DNA of 9,311 bases from Halobacteriales archaeon QH_8_67_36 (GTDB lineage Archaea > Halobacteriota > Halobacteria > Halobacteriales > Haloarculaceae), in contig PXQZ01000046.1 of NCBI GenBank assembly GCA_003021755.1, positions 6,599-15,909 of the forward strand. The letters are read 5' to 3'. The position numbers were made by a program, and so were the translations under genes. Numbering within the stretch: the stretch's first letter is position 1; each line of letters opens with the position of its first letter. The notes beneath the pieces are model-generated. The model searched no databases. It saw nothing but the letters and a program-made list of their open reading frames with translations, and was not told the DNA's origin. This document shows, piece by piece, positions 1 through 6,124 of this stretch.

Positions 1-755
1 GCCCCGAGTGTGGTCTCCGGCGCGTAGCCACAGGCGACGCTTCCGGCGGCGTCGGCGTTGGCCAGCAGCGACGCGAACGCGTCGTCGGACTCGTGTTTCG
101 GCGGGCGGGCGCCGGCCCGCGTGTCGACGACATCGCGGACGAGGTCGGGCGACGACGCGTCGACGGTCGGCGGCTGGAACACCACGGCGTCGGTCGTGAG
201 TCCGGCGACGGTGCCCGCCTCGTTGGCGACGAGCGCCCGGTCGTCGGCCTCGAACTCGACGGCGCCGGGCCCGTCCCTGGCGTCCGCTATCGCGCCCGAG
301 AGGTCGACGGGAAGCTCCAACACCCCGACGGCGTCGACGGTCAGCGCCCGCGCTATCTCTGTCGTGCCGAGCCGAACGGGGTCGAAGCCGAACTCCGGTC
401 CCGGCAGTCCGAGCCCGCTCCCGACCATCCCGAGCCGGAGCAGCGAGCCGACAGTCGCGGCCGACATGGCGCTGTACCGGAGCGGATCGCGCACCCGCTC
501 GGGCGGGCTGCCGACCTGGTGGTCCGGCTCCACTTGCAGGTCGAACGTGGTACACAGCACCGCGTCGGTCGTGTCGGGGACGAAGTCCGCGTACGGGGGG
601 AGGTCCCCCGCCGTCCGCTGGGGTCCCACCGGCGTCCCCGTGGCCGTCGTCGTCGCCGTCCGCTCCTGGCTGTCGCTGGAACAGCCGGCCAGACCGCAGA
701 CGGCCCCAAGGCCGAGCGTCTGCAACAGCCGTCGGCGGGAAGGGCGAGCAGGCAT
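1..755 (-). CDS. Tat-exported lipoprotein, uncharacterised (3' end beyond the window)
   Basis: The reading frame opens at ATG 755-753 and stays open to the left edge, giving 251 visible codons, so the C-terminus is missing. The N-terminus reads MPARPSRRRLLQTLGLGAVC and continues GLAGCSSD: a twin-arginine motif, a short hydrophobic stretch and a lipobox (LAGC, Cys25). This predicts export by Tat and lipid anchoring on the outer face of the membrane. A Thr-rich linker follows at about residues 33-43. The remainder is soluble and acidic, and no enzymatic motif is visible. Segments around residues 60-75 and 140-240 (for example VPDTTDAVL and the GVLELPVDLSGAI region) resemble in order and spacing the divergently transcribed gene at 951-1988, so the two look like distant paralogues. 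The function is unknown. The call of an exported lipoprotein is firm; the paralogy is by eye. Confidence 0.85.
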   Translation of the reverse strand, partial: MPARPSRRRLLQTLGLGAVCGLAGCSSDSQERTATTTATGTPVGPQRTAGDLPPYADFVPDTTDAVLCTTFDLQVEPDHQVGSPPERVRDPLRYSAMSAATVGSLLRLGMVGSGLGLPGPEFGFDPVRLGTTEIARALTVDAVGVLELPVDLSGAIADARDGPGAVEFEADDRALVANEAGTVAGLTTDAVVFQPPTVDASSPDLVRDVVDTRAGARPPKHESDDAFASLLANADAAGSVACGYAPETTLG

Positions 756-779
756 GAACGGAATACTCGTCGACGAGCG

Positions 780-791
780 GCAAGAAAGTAT
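780..791 (-). promoter_or_regulatory. Candidate TATA element for the leftward lipoprotein gene
   Basis: On the minus strand CATACTTTCTTG lies about 25-37 bp upstream of ATG 755, in the AT-poor 195-bp divergent region 756-950. Position and composition fit a haloarchaeal core promoter driving a short-leader or leaderless transcript. The rest of the divergent region shows only two copies of ATGCATC (789-795 and 887-893), which I do not interpret. Confidence 0.4.
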
Positions 792-950
792 GCATCCGAT
801 GGAGGCGACAATGCAGTCGTTTGGCAACGAGCCGGGACGGAAGCGAGCCGCTTTCCTCGCGAACCAGCGCGCGATCCGACTTCAAATGCATCGTAACACG
901 GGCACAGGAGCGGTCGCACGTTCCAGTACATTGAAGTCTGACGGTGAGTA

Positions 951-1988
951 GTGGCCACCGTGAAGCAGCTACAGAGACGAAAGACCCTCCAGGCCGTCGC
1001 CGGGCTCGTGTCGGCGGCGGCAGTCGGGACGGTCGCGGGCCGCAGTTCGAGCCCGCCGTCGGCCCCGACCACCGCTGCCCTCGACGCCGTCCCCGCGTCC
1101 GCCGACGCCCTCGTGTACGCGGACGTCGACGTCCTCCGCCGGGACGATGGCATGAAGACGCTGACGACCGCCGCCCTCCAGCAGCGAGCACGGTACCACT
1201 CCGTCGAGAGCGCCGGCGAACGCCCCCGGAACGCCGACGCACTGCTGACCGACGTCGAAACGGAACTCGACACCGACCCGAAGGACGTTCATCGGCTGAC
1301 CGCCTTCGGGGACGTCGGCGGCTCGGGCGACGAACTGTTCGGCGGCTACGGCGGCGTCGTCCTCGGGGCGGAACTGAACGCCGAGGCCGTCAAGGCCGGA
1401 CTCGAAAACCTGGACGACGTCGCGTTCGACCGGGTGAGCGAGTCCGGGGCTGTCGTCTACGAACCGGAGTCGGAGACCGGCCCGTGGGTCGGTTCGCTCG
1501 GCTCGAACCGCGCCGTCGTCGGGACCGAAACGGCCGTCTACGACGCCATCGACGTCACGAACGACGGGGCAGCGCCCATCGACGGGGGACTCCGGCGCGC
1601 GTACGCGGACAGCCGCGACGCCCCCGTCCGGTTCGCCAGCCGGCTGCCGAGCCCGAGCGAGAACGACGCCGTCCCCGAGCGAGTCGGCGAAACGGGTCGG
1701 ACGATGGCCCTCACCCCGCTGGACCACGTCTCCACGCTCGGCGGCGCCGTCTACCGGGACGGCGACGTCCGGGGGCTGGAGACGACGCTGGACGTGACGG
1801 ACGAGGCCGCGGCGCGCGACGTGGCGAGCGTGGTCCGCGACCTTCGCGAGCGTGCCGTATCGAAGCTCCGGGACGACGCGCTGGCCGACCTCGTCGGCGA
1901 TATCGGCGTCGAACGGGACGGTGCGACCGTAACGACGTCAGTGACCCGCACCACCGGCGAACTCGAATCGCTGGTCGACCGCGACTGA
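951..1988 (+). CDS. Tat-signal exported protein, uncharacterised, paralogue of the divergent lipoprotein
   Basis: The protein is about 345 aa and intact. Two in-frame GTG starts are possible, 951 and 960. A TGA at 945-947 rules out any earlier start, and GGTGA at 943-947 would space better for 960. The N-terminus has QRRKTLQ followed by a hydrophobic Ala/Val/Gly run (to about residue 30), a Tat-like signal. The expected lipobox reads TVAG-R-SSS: Arg31 (CGC, 1041-1043) stands where the paralogue and most haloarchaeal Tat lipoproteins have Cys. The mature part is acidic with no recognised catalytic motif. Its opening (AVPASADALVYADVD) and middle (the LGAELNAEAVKAGLENL region) match in order the protein encoded at 1-755. 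Whether it is secreted free, held by an uncleaved signal, or a once-lipidated protein that lost its anchor cannot be settled here. The function is unknown. Confidence 0.82.
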   Translation: MATVKQLQRRKTLQAVAGLVSAAAVGTVAGRSSSPPSAPTTAALDAVPASADALVYADVDVLRRDDGMKTLTTAALQQRARYHSVESAGERPRNADALLTDVETELDTDPKDVHRLTAFGDVGGSGDELFGGYGGVVLGAELNAEAVKAGLENLDDVAFDRVSESGAVVYEPESETGPWVGSLGSNRAVVGTETAVYDAIDVTNDGAAPIDGGLRRAYADSRDAPVRFASRLPSPSENDAVPERVGETGRTMALTPLDHVSTLGGAVYRDGDVRGLETTLDVTDEAAARDVASVVRDLRERAVSKLRDDALADLVGDIGVERDGATVTTSVTRTTGELESLVDRD

Positions 1989-2055
1989 CGTGGTCGGCCG
2001 ACCGGCGACAGTCCGTACTGCGCAGGTGGCTGTAGCCGGTAGTATCGGGCACGAT

Positions 2056-2718
2056 CTACTCCAGCGCGGCGATGATGGCCCGGCCCTCGACGTAGTGGAG
2101 CCCCGCCTCGGTCGCGTAGGCCCGCGCCTCGGCGGGCGGGAGGGCGCCGCCGGTCTCGTCGTCGAGCATCTCACAGACCACGACGGCGGGAGGCCGGTCG
2201 GCGGCGGCCGCCAGCGCGATACCGAGTTCGGTGTGGCCCTCGCGGTCCGCGAGCAGGTCCGGCGCGGCCCGCAGCAGGTGGACGTGGCCGGGCGACCGGA
2301 ACGACTCGGCGAACGCCTCGGGGTCGGGGTCGGCCGCGAGGCGGGCCAGTTCCCGGATGGTCAGCGAGCGGTCGTCGTCGGTGATGCCAGTGAAGGTGTT
2401 CCGATGGTTGACCGTCAGCGAGAACGAGGAGCGCTCGTCGTAGGCGAGTTCGTGGTCGGCACTCGTCGGATGGTCGAGCATCGATTGCATGAACGGGAGT
2501 TCCAGCGTCCCGGCAACGGCGTCCGAAAGCGCCACACAGACCAGTCCGCCGGCGTCGTTGCGGAGTCTGGCGACGGCCTCCGGCGTGACCGATCCCGCCG
2601 GATAGATGATATCGGTCTCGCCCTCGCGGTCGGCGGCGTCGTGAATCAGGACCGGCTCCCCGCGGGCGAAGGCGTCGACGGCGGCCTGTGCGGCGTCGGC
2701 GGACTCACTCCGAGACAT
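2056..2718 (-). CDS. ribB: 3,4-dihydroxy-2-butanone 4-phosphate synthase
   Basis: This enzyme makes 3,4-dihydroxy-2-butanone 4-phosphate and formate from ribulose 5-phosphate, the four-carbon precursor of lumazine in riboflavin synthesis; it is cytosolic and Mg-dependent. The 220-aa length is right for a stand-alone archaeal RibB. Visible family motifs are DREGETD at residues 30-36 (the acidic loop that binds metal and substrate), Cys61 in GLVCVAL, TGITDDDR in mid-protein, RSPGHVHLLRA, and REGHTEL followed by VVCEMLDDETGG, which carries the conserved His/Glu pair. It is the second gene of an operon: its ATG lies 14 bp inside the end of the HTH-riboflavin kinase gene, preceded by a strong Shine-Dalgarno, so translation is probably coupled. 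The 3' end faces the exported-protein gene at 951-1988 across 67 bp. Confidence 0.97.
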   Translation of the reverse strand: MSRSESADAAQAAVDAFARGEPVLIHDAADREGETDIIYPAGSVTPEAVARLRNDAGGLVCVALSDAVAGTLELPFMQSMLDHPTSADHELAYDERSSFSLTVNHRNTFTGITDDDRSLTIRELARLAADPDPEAFAESFRSPGHVHLLRAAPDLLADREGHTELGIALAAAADRPPAVVVCEMLDDETGGALPPAEARAYATEAGLHYVEGRAIIAALE

Positions 2719-3403
2719 GGACAGTCACCTCATCGCCGTCTTCGAGTTCGAGGACGTCCCGGAGCTTCTCCGGGGCAATGATCTCCGCCTTCTCCTCGCC
2801 GTGGTGGGTGCGTTCGGGGGCGATGACGTGGGCCGGTTCGTACTCGCCGTCGCCGCTCTCGACGGAGACGGGGTAGCAGTAGGCCGGGCCGTAGGTGCGT
2901 TCCTCGTCCTCCCACCCCTCGATGGTGACGGGTTCGAGCGCGCCCAGGCGAGCGCGCTTGCGGACGCTGTCGTCGGTCAGTTCGAGGTTGAGCGTCCCCG
3001 CGAACGGCTCGTAGTCGAGCCGGTCGATGAACTGCGTCATGTAGCCCGGCAGCGTGATGTAGTGGCGCCCCTCGCCCATCCCGGAGGTGACCAGCCCCTG
3101 CAGGTGGACGCTGGCGTCGGACTCGAAGATGCGCCGGTAGTCGGCGTACTCGGACTGGAGGCGGCGCTCGCCCGCGCTCGCGATGTGGACTGCCTGCCCG
3201 TCGCCGTGCTTGTCGCGGTCGAGCAGTCCGGCGTCTTCCAGGCGCTGGAGGCGCCGTGAAGCCGTCTGGTTCGAGGCGTCGAGGCGTCCGGCGAGGTCCG
3301 CACACGAGATGCTCGTCGGCTCGTCCAGCGCACCGTCGAGGGCGAGCAGTTTCAGCGTCGCCAACTCGTCGCGACCGACGGCCTGTCCCGATGATTCTGG
3401 CAT
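2705..3403 (-). CDS. ribK: HTH domain-CTP-dependent riboflavin kinase fusion (RbkR-type)
   Basis: The protein is 232 aa from ATG 3403-3401, which begins MPESSGQAVG. An earlier in-frame ATG at 3457 would add 18 residues, but the TATA element at 3427-3440 fits the 3403 start. Residues about 10-85 form a winged helix with recognition helix ASNQTASRRLQRLED (43-57). Residues about 100-232 are the archaeal riboflavin kinase, with SGMGEGRHYITLPGYMTQ (107-124), the hallmark GTLNLEL (136-142) and a C-terminal part with HVIAPERTHHG and an EIIAPEKLRDVL segment. Archaeal kinases of this family use CTP to phosphorylate riboflavin to FMN; HTH-fused members (RbkR) have been described as regulators of riboflavin genes as well as kinases. 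It heads the operon with ribB, which overlaps it by 14 bp, so both FMN supply and control sit in one transcript. DNA binding here is inferred from family and context. Confidence 0.95.
   Translation of the reverse strand: MPESSGQAVGRDELATLKLLALDGALDEPTSISCADLAGRLDASNQTASRRLQRLEDAGLLDRDKHGDGQAVHIASAGERRLQSEYADYRRIFESDASVHLQGLVTSGMGEGRHYITLPGYMTQFIDRLDYEPFAGTLNLELTDDSVRKRARLGALEPVTIEGWEDEERTYGPAYCYPVSVESGDGEYEPAHVIAPERTHHGEEKAEIIAPEKLRDVLELEDGDEVTVHVSE
2725..2731 (-). promoter_or_regulatory. Shine-Dalgarno for ribB inside the ribK coding end
   Basis: On the minus strand GAGGTGA ends 6 nt before the ribB ATG (2718-2716). It is the clearest ribosome-binding site in the window and fixes the ribB start within the upstream gene. 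This is typical of internal operon genes in haloarchaea, whose first genes are often leaderless. Confidence 0.8.
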
Positions 3404-3426
3404 ATGCGATAGTTGGGGGTGTGTCC

Positions 3427-3440
3427 GGATAAGCATATCG
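3427..3440 (-). promoter_or_regulatory. ribK-ribB promoter (TATA) containing a small inverted repeat
   Basis: The minus strand reads CGATATGCTTATCC, centred about 30 bp upstream of ATG 3403, consistent with a near-leaderless transcript. Inside it GATA-TGCT-TATC forms a 4-bp-arm inverted repeat overlapping the TATA core. This would suit repression by the encoded HTH domain, but the arms are short enough to arise by chance. Confidence 0.5.
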
Positions 3441-3478
3441 AAGATGGAACTGGTCACGGAATTGGAATGGCGACGGCG

Positions 3479-3777
3479 TCAGCGACACAGGTTGCGAACG
3501 AGCGTGCCGATGGCCCGGCGTTTCGGGAGGACGCACCCCGCGAAGAACAACAGGAAGCCCGCGGCGGTCGGGAGCGCAATCGACTCGCCGAGCACGAGGA
3601 TGCCGACGACGGTGGCCACGACCGGGACGGAACATGCGACGGCGGCCAGCCCGTAGCGAAAGGCTGCAAACAGCACGGGCACCAGCGAACGCAGGCCGAC
3701 TTCGGTGGTCAGAAACGACAGCCCCCACGGGCCATGAACAGGGCGAACAGTCCGACGGTGCAGAGCCGGCGAGACAC
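3479..3777 (-). pseudogene. EamA/DMT-family transporter, internally deleted and frameshifted
   Basis: The start is GTG 3777-3775: MSRRLCTVGLFALFMA, a typical EamA first helix. After this the frame shifts by one near 3728-3733, and the natural continuation WGLSFLTTEVGLRSLVPVL follows in the second frame, as expected for helix 1 to helix 2 of this family. After FRYGLAAV (about 3655) the protein jumps straight to SVPVVATVVGILVLGE and TAAGFLLFFAGCVLPKR, the final helices and basic tail of a DMT exporter, ending at stop 3481-3479. A full family member has about 280-300 aa and ten helices; about 100 codons remain, so roughly 190 residues are missing. The N- and C-terminal matches are by eye but read well. 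It sits between the riboflavin operon and taw1 on the same strand. No function can be expected. Confidence 0.75.
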
Positions 3778-3793
3778 ACGTCCACTCGGAGGT

Positions 3794-3809
3794 GGGTACA
3801 AGTGTACCC
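3794..3809. promoter_or_regulatory. Perfect 16-bp inverted repeat upstream of the EamA remnant
   Basis: GGGTACA-AG-TGTACCC has 7-bp perfect arms with a 2-nt spacer. It ends 17 bp before the GTG start of the decayed transporter and lies between it and the taw1 stop (3851). Position and symmetry suit an operator for a dimeric regulator of the former transporter gene, or a shared downstream site for taw1. No T-tract follows on the minus strand, so a terminator is less likely. Confidence 0.5.
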
Positions 3810-3850
3810 CCGGTTCCCGGAGATACTGTCCGTGGCGTCGCCGCGTTCCC

Positions 3851-4763
3851 TCAGTACTCCGCGAGCGGATCCGACGCCCAGAACTCGCTGTCCTTGTCGA
3901 GTTTCGGGACCCACGTGTCCGGGTCGCGTGCGAGCATCGCCACGCGGGAGGGTTCAACCTCCTTGATAGTGTCGTGGTCCGGCAGGAACTCGCTCATTGC
4001 CTCGGCGAACGCCAGAATCTCCTCGTGGCTGGGCATCGAATCCCGGTCCAGTCGGCCCCGCGAGTGGCCCACGTGCATGTACGCCTTCAGCTCGAACGAG
4101 CGTCGACCGGATGACGGTCCGGGTGTCCGCCTTCCCGGCGAGGACGTCCAGCGTGTCGACGAGACTGTCCCAGGCGTCGTTCTCGATAGCCTTCACGGTA
4201 CTATCGAACGTCTTGCGGTCGGGGGCGTCGACGGAGACGTACAGCTGTGTCGGGTCACAGCGGTCCAGCATCCCCGGGTGGGTCCCGTTCGAGACGAGGA
4301 AGGTGGTGATGTCGCGCGCGTGGAACTCCTCGATGAGTTCGGGGAGGTAGGGGTAGAGGGTCGGCTCGCCGTCCAGCGAGATGGCGACGTGGCGGGGCTC
4401 CATCGCCTGGTCGAACACCTCGCGGGGCACCTCGTCGTTGCCGCCGAAACCCGACAGCAGTCGGCGCTGCAGTTCGACCGAGGCGTCGGCGACGGCGGCA
4501 GGGTCGTCCCATTCCACGTCGCCCAGCTCGTAGGCGTGGCCGGCGTGGTCGCGCCAGCAGAAGACGCAGCGCTCGTTGCACTTCACGACGGGCGTCATCT
4601 GGATGCAGCGGTGGGACTCGATGCCGTAGAAGGCGTACTTGTAGCACTTTCCCTCGCCGCGAAGGGCGTTGGCCGTCCACCCGCAGGTCTGGGCCGCCGT
4701 GTGGTTCTGGCTGTGGTACTCGGGGTCCGAGACCTGCTTCGGACCGCTGTCGGACTCGCTCAT
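3851..4763 (-). pseudogene. taw1: 4-demethylwyosine synthase (TYW1/Taw1), internal deletion with frameshift
   Basis: Taw1 is a radical-SAM enzyme that condenses pyruvate carbons onto m1G37 of tRNA-Phe to form the tricyclic wyosine base. From ATG 4763 the first 223 codons are intact. They carry C27, C40 and C53 at 13-residue spacing (auxiliary Fe-S cluster), K42 (position of the pyruvate-binding Lys), the radical-SAM motif CNERCVFC (residues 62-69), VAISLDGEPTLYP and FLVSNGTHP. After TVIRSTLV (ending at 4095) the frame is lost. The correct continuation, FELKAYMHVGHSRGRLD, begins at 4096 in another frame and runs to stop 3853-3851. The segment that normally lies between, of the RDENMHHPEWY type and about 20-25 residues, is absent. 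Unshifted reading instead gives an unrelated tail ending at 3954. The product is presumably inactive, unless an intact copy exists elsewhere or the gap is a sequence error. Confidence 0.88.
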
Positions 4764-4788
4764 TGGGGTCGGCTTCAGCGGCCAGCGG

Positions 4789-4796
4789 TAAAAACT
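4789..4796 (-). promoter_or_regulatory. TATA element of taw1
   Basis: The minus strand reads AGTTTTTA about 26-33 bp before ATG 4763, the spacing of a leaderless haloarchaeal transcript. It is one of few AT-rich patches in this GC-rich window. The promoter looks intact although the gene is broken. The rest of the 167-bp gap 4764-4930 shows nothing I can assign. Confidence 0.6.
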
Positions 4797-4930
4797 CCCG
4801 TGGGCGTCTCGGCGCAGTATTCAGATAAGCGGACGCAACCGAAGAGGCGACCTCACGTGTCCCGCGCGTGGCGCCGATTCGGTGTGGCCGGCCGAGTTAG
4901 TCTGAGACGAGCAAGCCACCGCGCGGTCTC

Positions 4931-5503
4931 TTAGCGGCCCAAGTCGTAGAACTCCTCGTTCGGTCGGATATCGGCAAGCTGTGCCAGCCGGTTCGAGAGG
5001 TTGAAGAAGGCGGCGACGCTGCCGATGTCCCAGATCGCTTGCCGGCTGTAGCCGTGCTCTTCGAGGCGGGCGAGGTCCGCCTCCTCGATGCGAGCGGGCG
5101 CTTCGGTCAGCTTGACGGCGAAATCCAACATCGCTCCGTGCGTGTCGTTGATGTCGGCGGTGCGGTGGTTCGTGGCGACCTGCTCGGCGAGGCGGGGCGC
5201 GTCAGCGTGGATACGCAACAGCGCGCCGTGAGCGACGACGCAGTAGAGGCAGTCGTTGACGCCGCTGACGGCGATGATAATCAGTTCGATTTCCGCCCGC
5301 TCCAGTGCCGTTTTCTCGACCAGCGCGTCGTGGTAGGCAAAAAACGCCCGGAAATGCGAGGGCCGATAGGCCAATGCCGGGAAGACGTTCGGCGTGAACC
5401 CGGCGCGTTCGGTTTCGGTCTCGATGCGCTCTTGCACGTCGTCGGGAAGGTCCGCGGTCGTCGGCGTCTCGAAGCGGCCCATCACCGTGTCGGAGTCTCT
5501 CAT
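4931..5503 (-). CDS. Carboxymuconolactone decarboxylase/AhpD-like (peroxidase-related) protein
   Basis: The protein is about 190 aa. ATG at 5503 or ATG at 5482 (MGRFETP...) could be the start; related proteins usually begin close to the second, but no Shine-Dalgarno decides. The CMD-fold active site is visible: Glu-rich helix LERAEIELIIIAV (residues 67-79), then CLYCVVAH with C85-x2-C88-x3-H92, the CxxC redox pair and proton-relay His of AhpD-type alkylhydroperoxidases. The N-terminal GFTPNVFPALAYRPSHFRAF and C-terminal FNLSNRLAQLADIRPNEEFY blocks match the long 'peroxidase-related enzyme' subgroup rather than short single-domain AhpD proteins. The likely role is cytosolic thiol-based detoxification of peroxides; the exact substrate and electron donor are unknown. 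It is transcribed towards the broken taw1 gene and away from the membrane-protein gene. Confidence 0.9.
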   Translation of the reverse strand: MRDSDTVMGRFETPTTADLPDDVQERIETETERAGFTPNVFPALAYRPSHFRAFFAYHDALVEKTALERAEIELIIIAVSGVNDCLYCVVAHGALLRIHADAPRLAEQVATNHRTADINDTHGAMLDFAVKLTEAPARIEEADLARLEEHGYSRQAIWDIGSVAAFFNLSNRLAQLADIRPNEEFYDLGR

Positions 5504-5613
5504 ACCGGATGTCTGTCGGGGTCCGACTTGAAGTTAGCTGCCTGCTCACCGTCGATTTTGAGCGACATATAACAGTTGCGGGCGCGTGGTGTCGGCCCGA
5601 ACAGCCACGCTGG

Positions 5614-5622
5614 CTCTTTTAT
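5614..5622 (+). promoter_or_regulatory. TATA element of the four-helix membrane protein gene
   Basis: CTCTTTTAT lies with its centre about 27 bp before ATG 5646, which supports that start and leaderless transcription. A second AT-rich patch (CATATAAC, 5566-5573) lies further upstream in the divergent region and could serve as an additional promoter or an activator site. Confidence 0.55.
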
Positions 5623-5645
5623 CACACTGCGTGACTATGTCGGTG

Positions 5646-6119
5646 ATGTCAACGACTACGGAGACGACACGGGCGTACAGTGTCGACGCCGGAAACTGGA
5701 AGGCTGGCGTGCTCGGCGGCGTTATCGGCGCCGCCGTGATGGGCGGGCTGATTCTGTCGATGAACGCCCCGACGCTCGCCGTTGCGATCCCCTCGCTGTA
5801 CGTGCTCGCGCCGCCGCCAAGCGTGGGGGCCGGGCTCGTCGTCCACCTCTCACATGGCGCGGTGATGGGCGTGATGTTCGCGGGGCTGACACAGCTTATC
5901 GACGCGGACTCGACGGGCAAGCTGTTGGGGCTCGGTATCGGCTGGGGCGTCGCGACCTGGGCCGTCTTCGCCGCGTTGCTGATGCCGGTTTGGCTTGGCG
6001 CCGTCGGCTCCCCGGCTTCGCCACCGTTCCCGAACTTCGCGCCGCCGTCGCTGTTGTGGCACGTCGTCTACGGCGTCGTCCTCGGCGGCGTCTACGCCGG
6101 GACCGCAGACAGCCTGTAG
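5646..6119 (+). CDS. Small four-helix integral membrane protein, uncharacterised
   Basis: The protein is 157 aa from ATG 5646 (MSTTTETTRAYSV); an ATG at 5637 and a GTG at 5586 are in frame, but the TATA element favours 5646. After a soluble tail of about 17 residues, hydropathy by eye gives helices near residues 20-38 (GVLGGVIGAAVMGG), 58-78 (LVVHLSHGAVMGVMFAGL), 88-110 (LLGLGIGWGVATWAVFAALL) and 137-153 (LLWHVVYGVVLGGVYAG). Helices 2 and 4 each carry a His next to a Gly-rich face (HLSHG, WHVVYG), suggesting an internal repeat of two helical hairpins and possibly metal or haem contact. It looks like one of the haloarchaeal membrane proteins of unknown function with Gly-rich 'HxxxG' helices; I do not recognise a characterised member. 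It converges with the zinc-ribbon regulator, with 5 bp between stop codons. Confidence 0.8.
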   Translation: MSTTTETTRAYSVDAGNWKAGVLGGVIGAAVMGGLILSMNAPTLAVAIPSLYVLAPPPSVGAGLVVHLSHGAVMGVMFAGLTQLIDADSTGKLLGLGIGWGVATWAVFAALLMPVWLGAVGSPASPPFPNFAPPSLLWHVVYGVVLGGVYAGTADSL

Positions 6120-6124
6120 GCCGG

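Noticed and set aside
789..893. Two ATGCATC copies in the divergent promoter region
   Set aside because: Only two short copies that do not sit at a convincing promoter position; probably chance.
353..1273. 306-codon minus-strand frame spanning the divergent region
   Set aside because: It overlaps both exported-protein genes in other frames, is Ser/Arg-rich, and has no motif.
2730..3914. 394-codon minus-strand frame overlapping ribK and the EamA remnant
   Set aside because: It is out of frame with ribK and extremely Arg/Pro-rich, typical of a shadow frame in high-GC DNA.
3954..4095. Alternative C-terminus of the wyosine enzyme in the unshifted frame (about 46 residues)
   Set aside because: Its Arg/Gly/Pro-rich translation is unlike the family, while the true C-terminus is clearly present in another frame.
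3792..4934. 380-codon plus-strand open frame across taw1
   Set aside because: It is antisense to clear taw1 coding sequence with a radical-SAM motif; the translation shows no domain.
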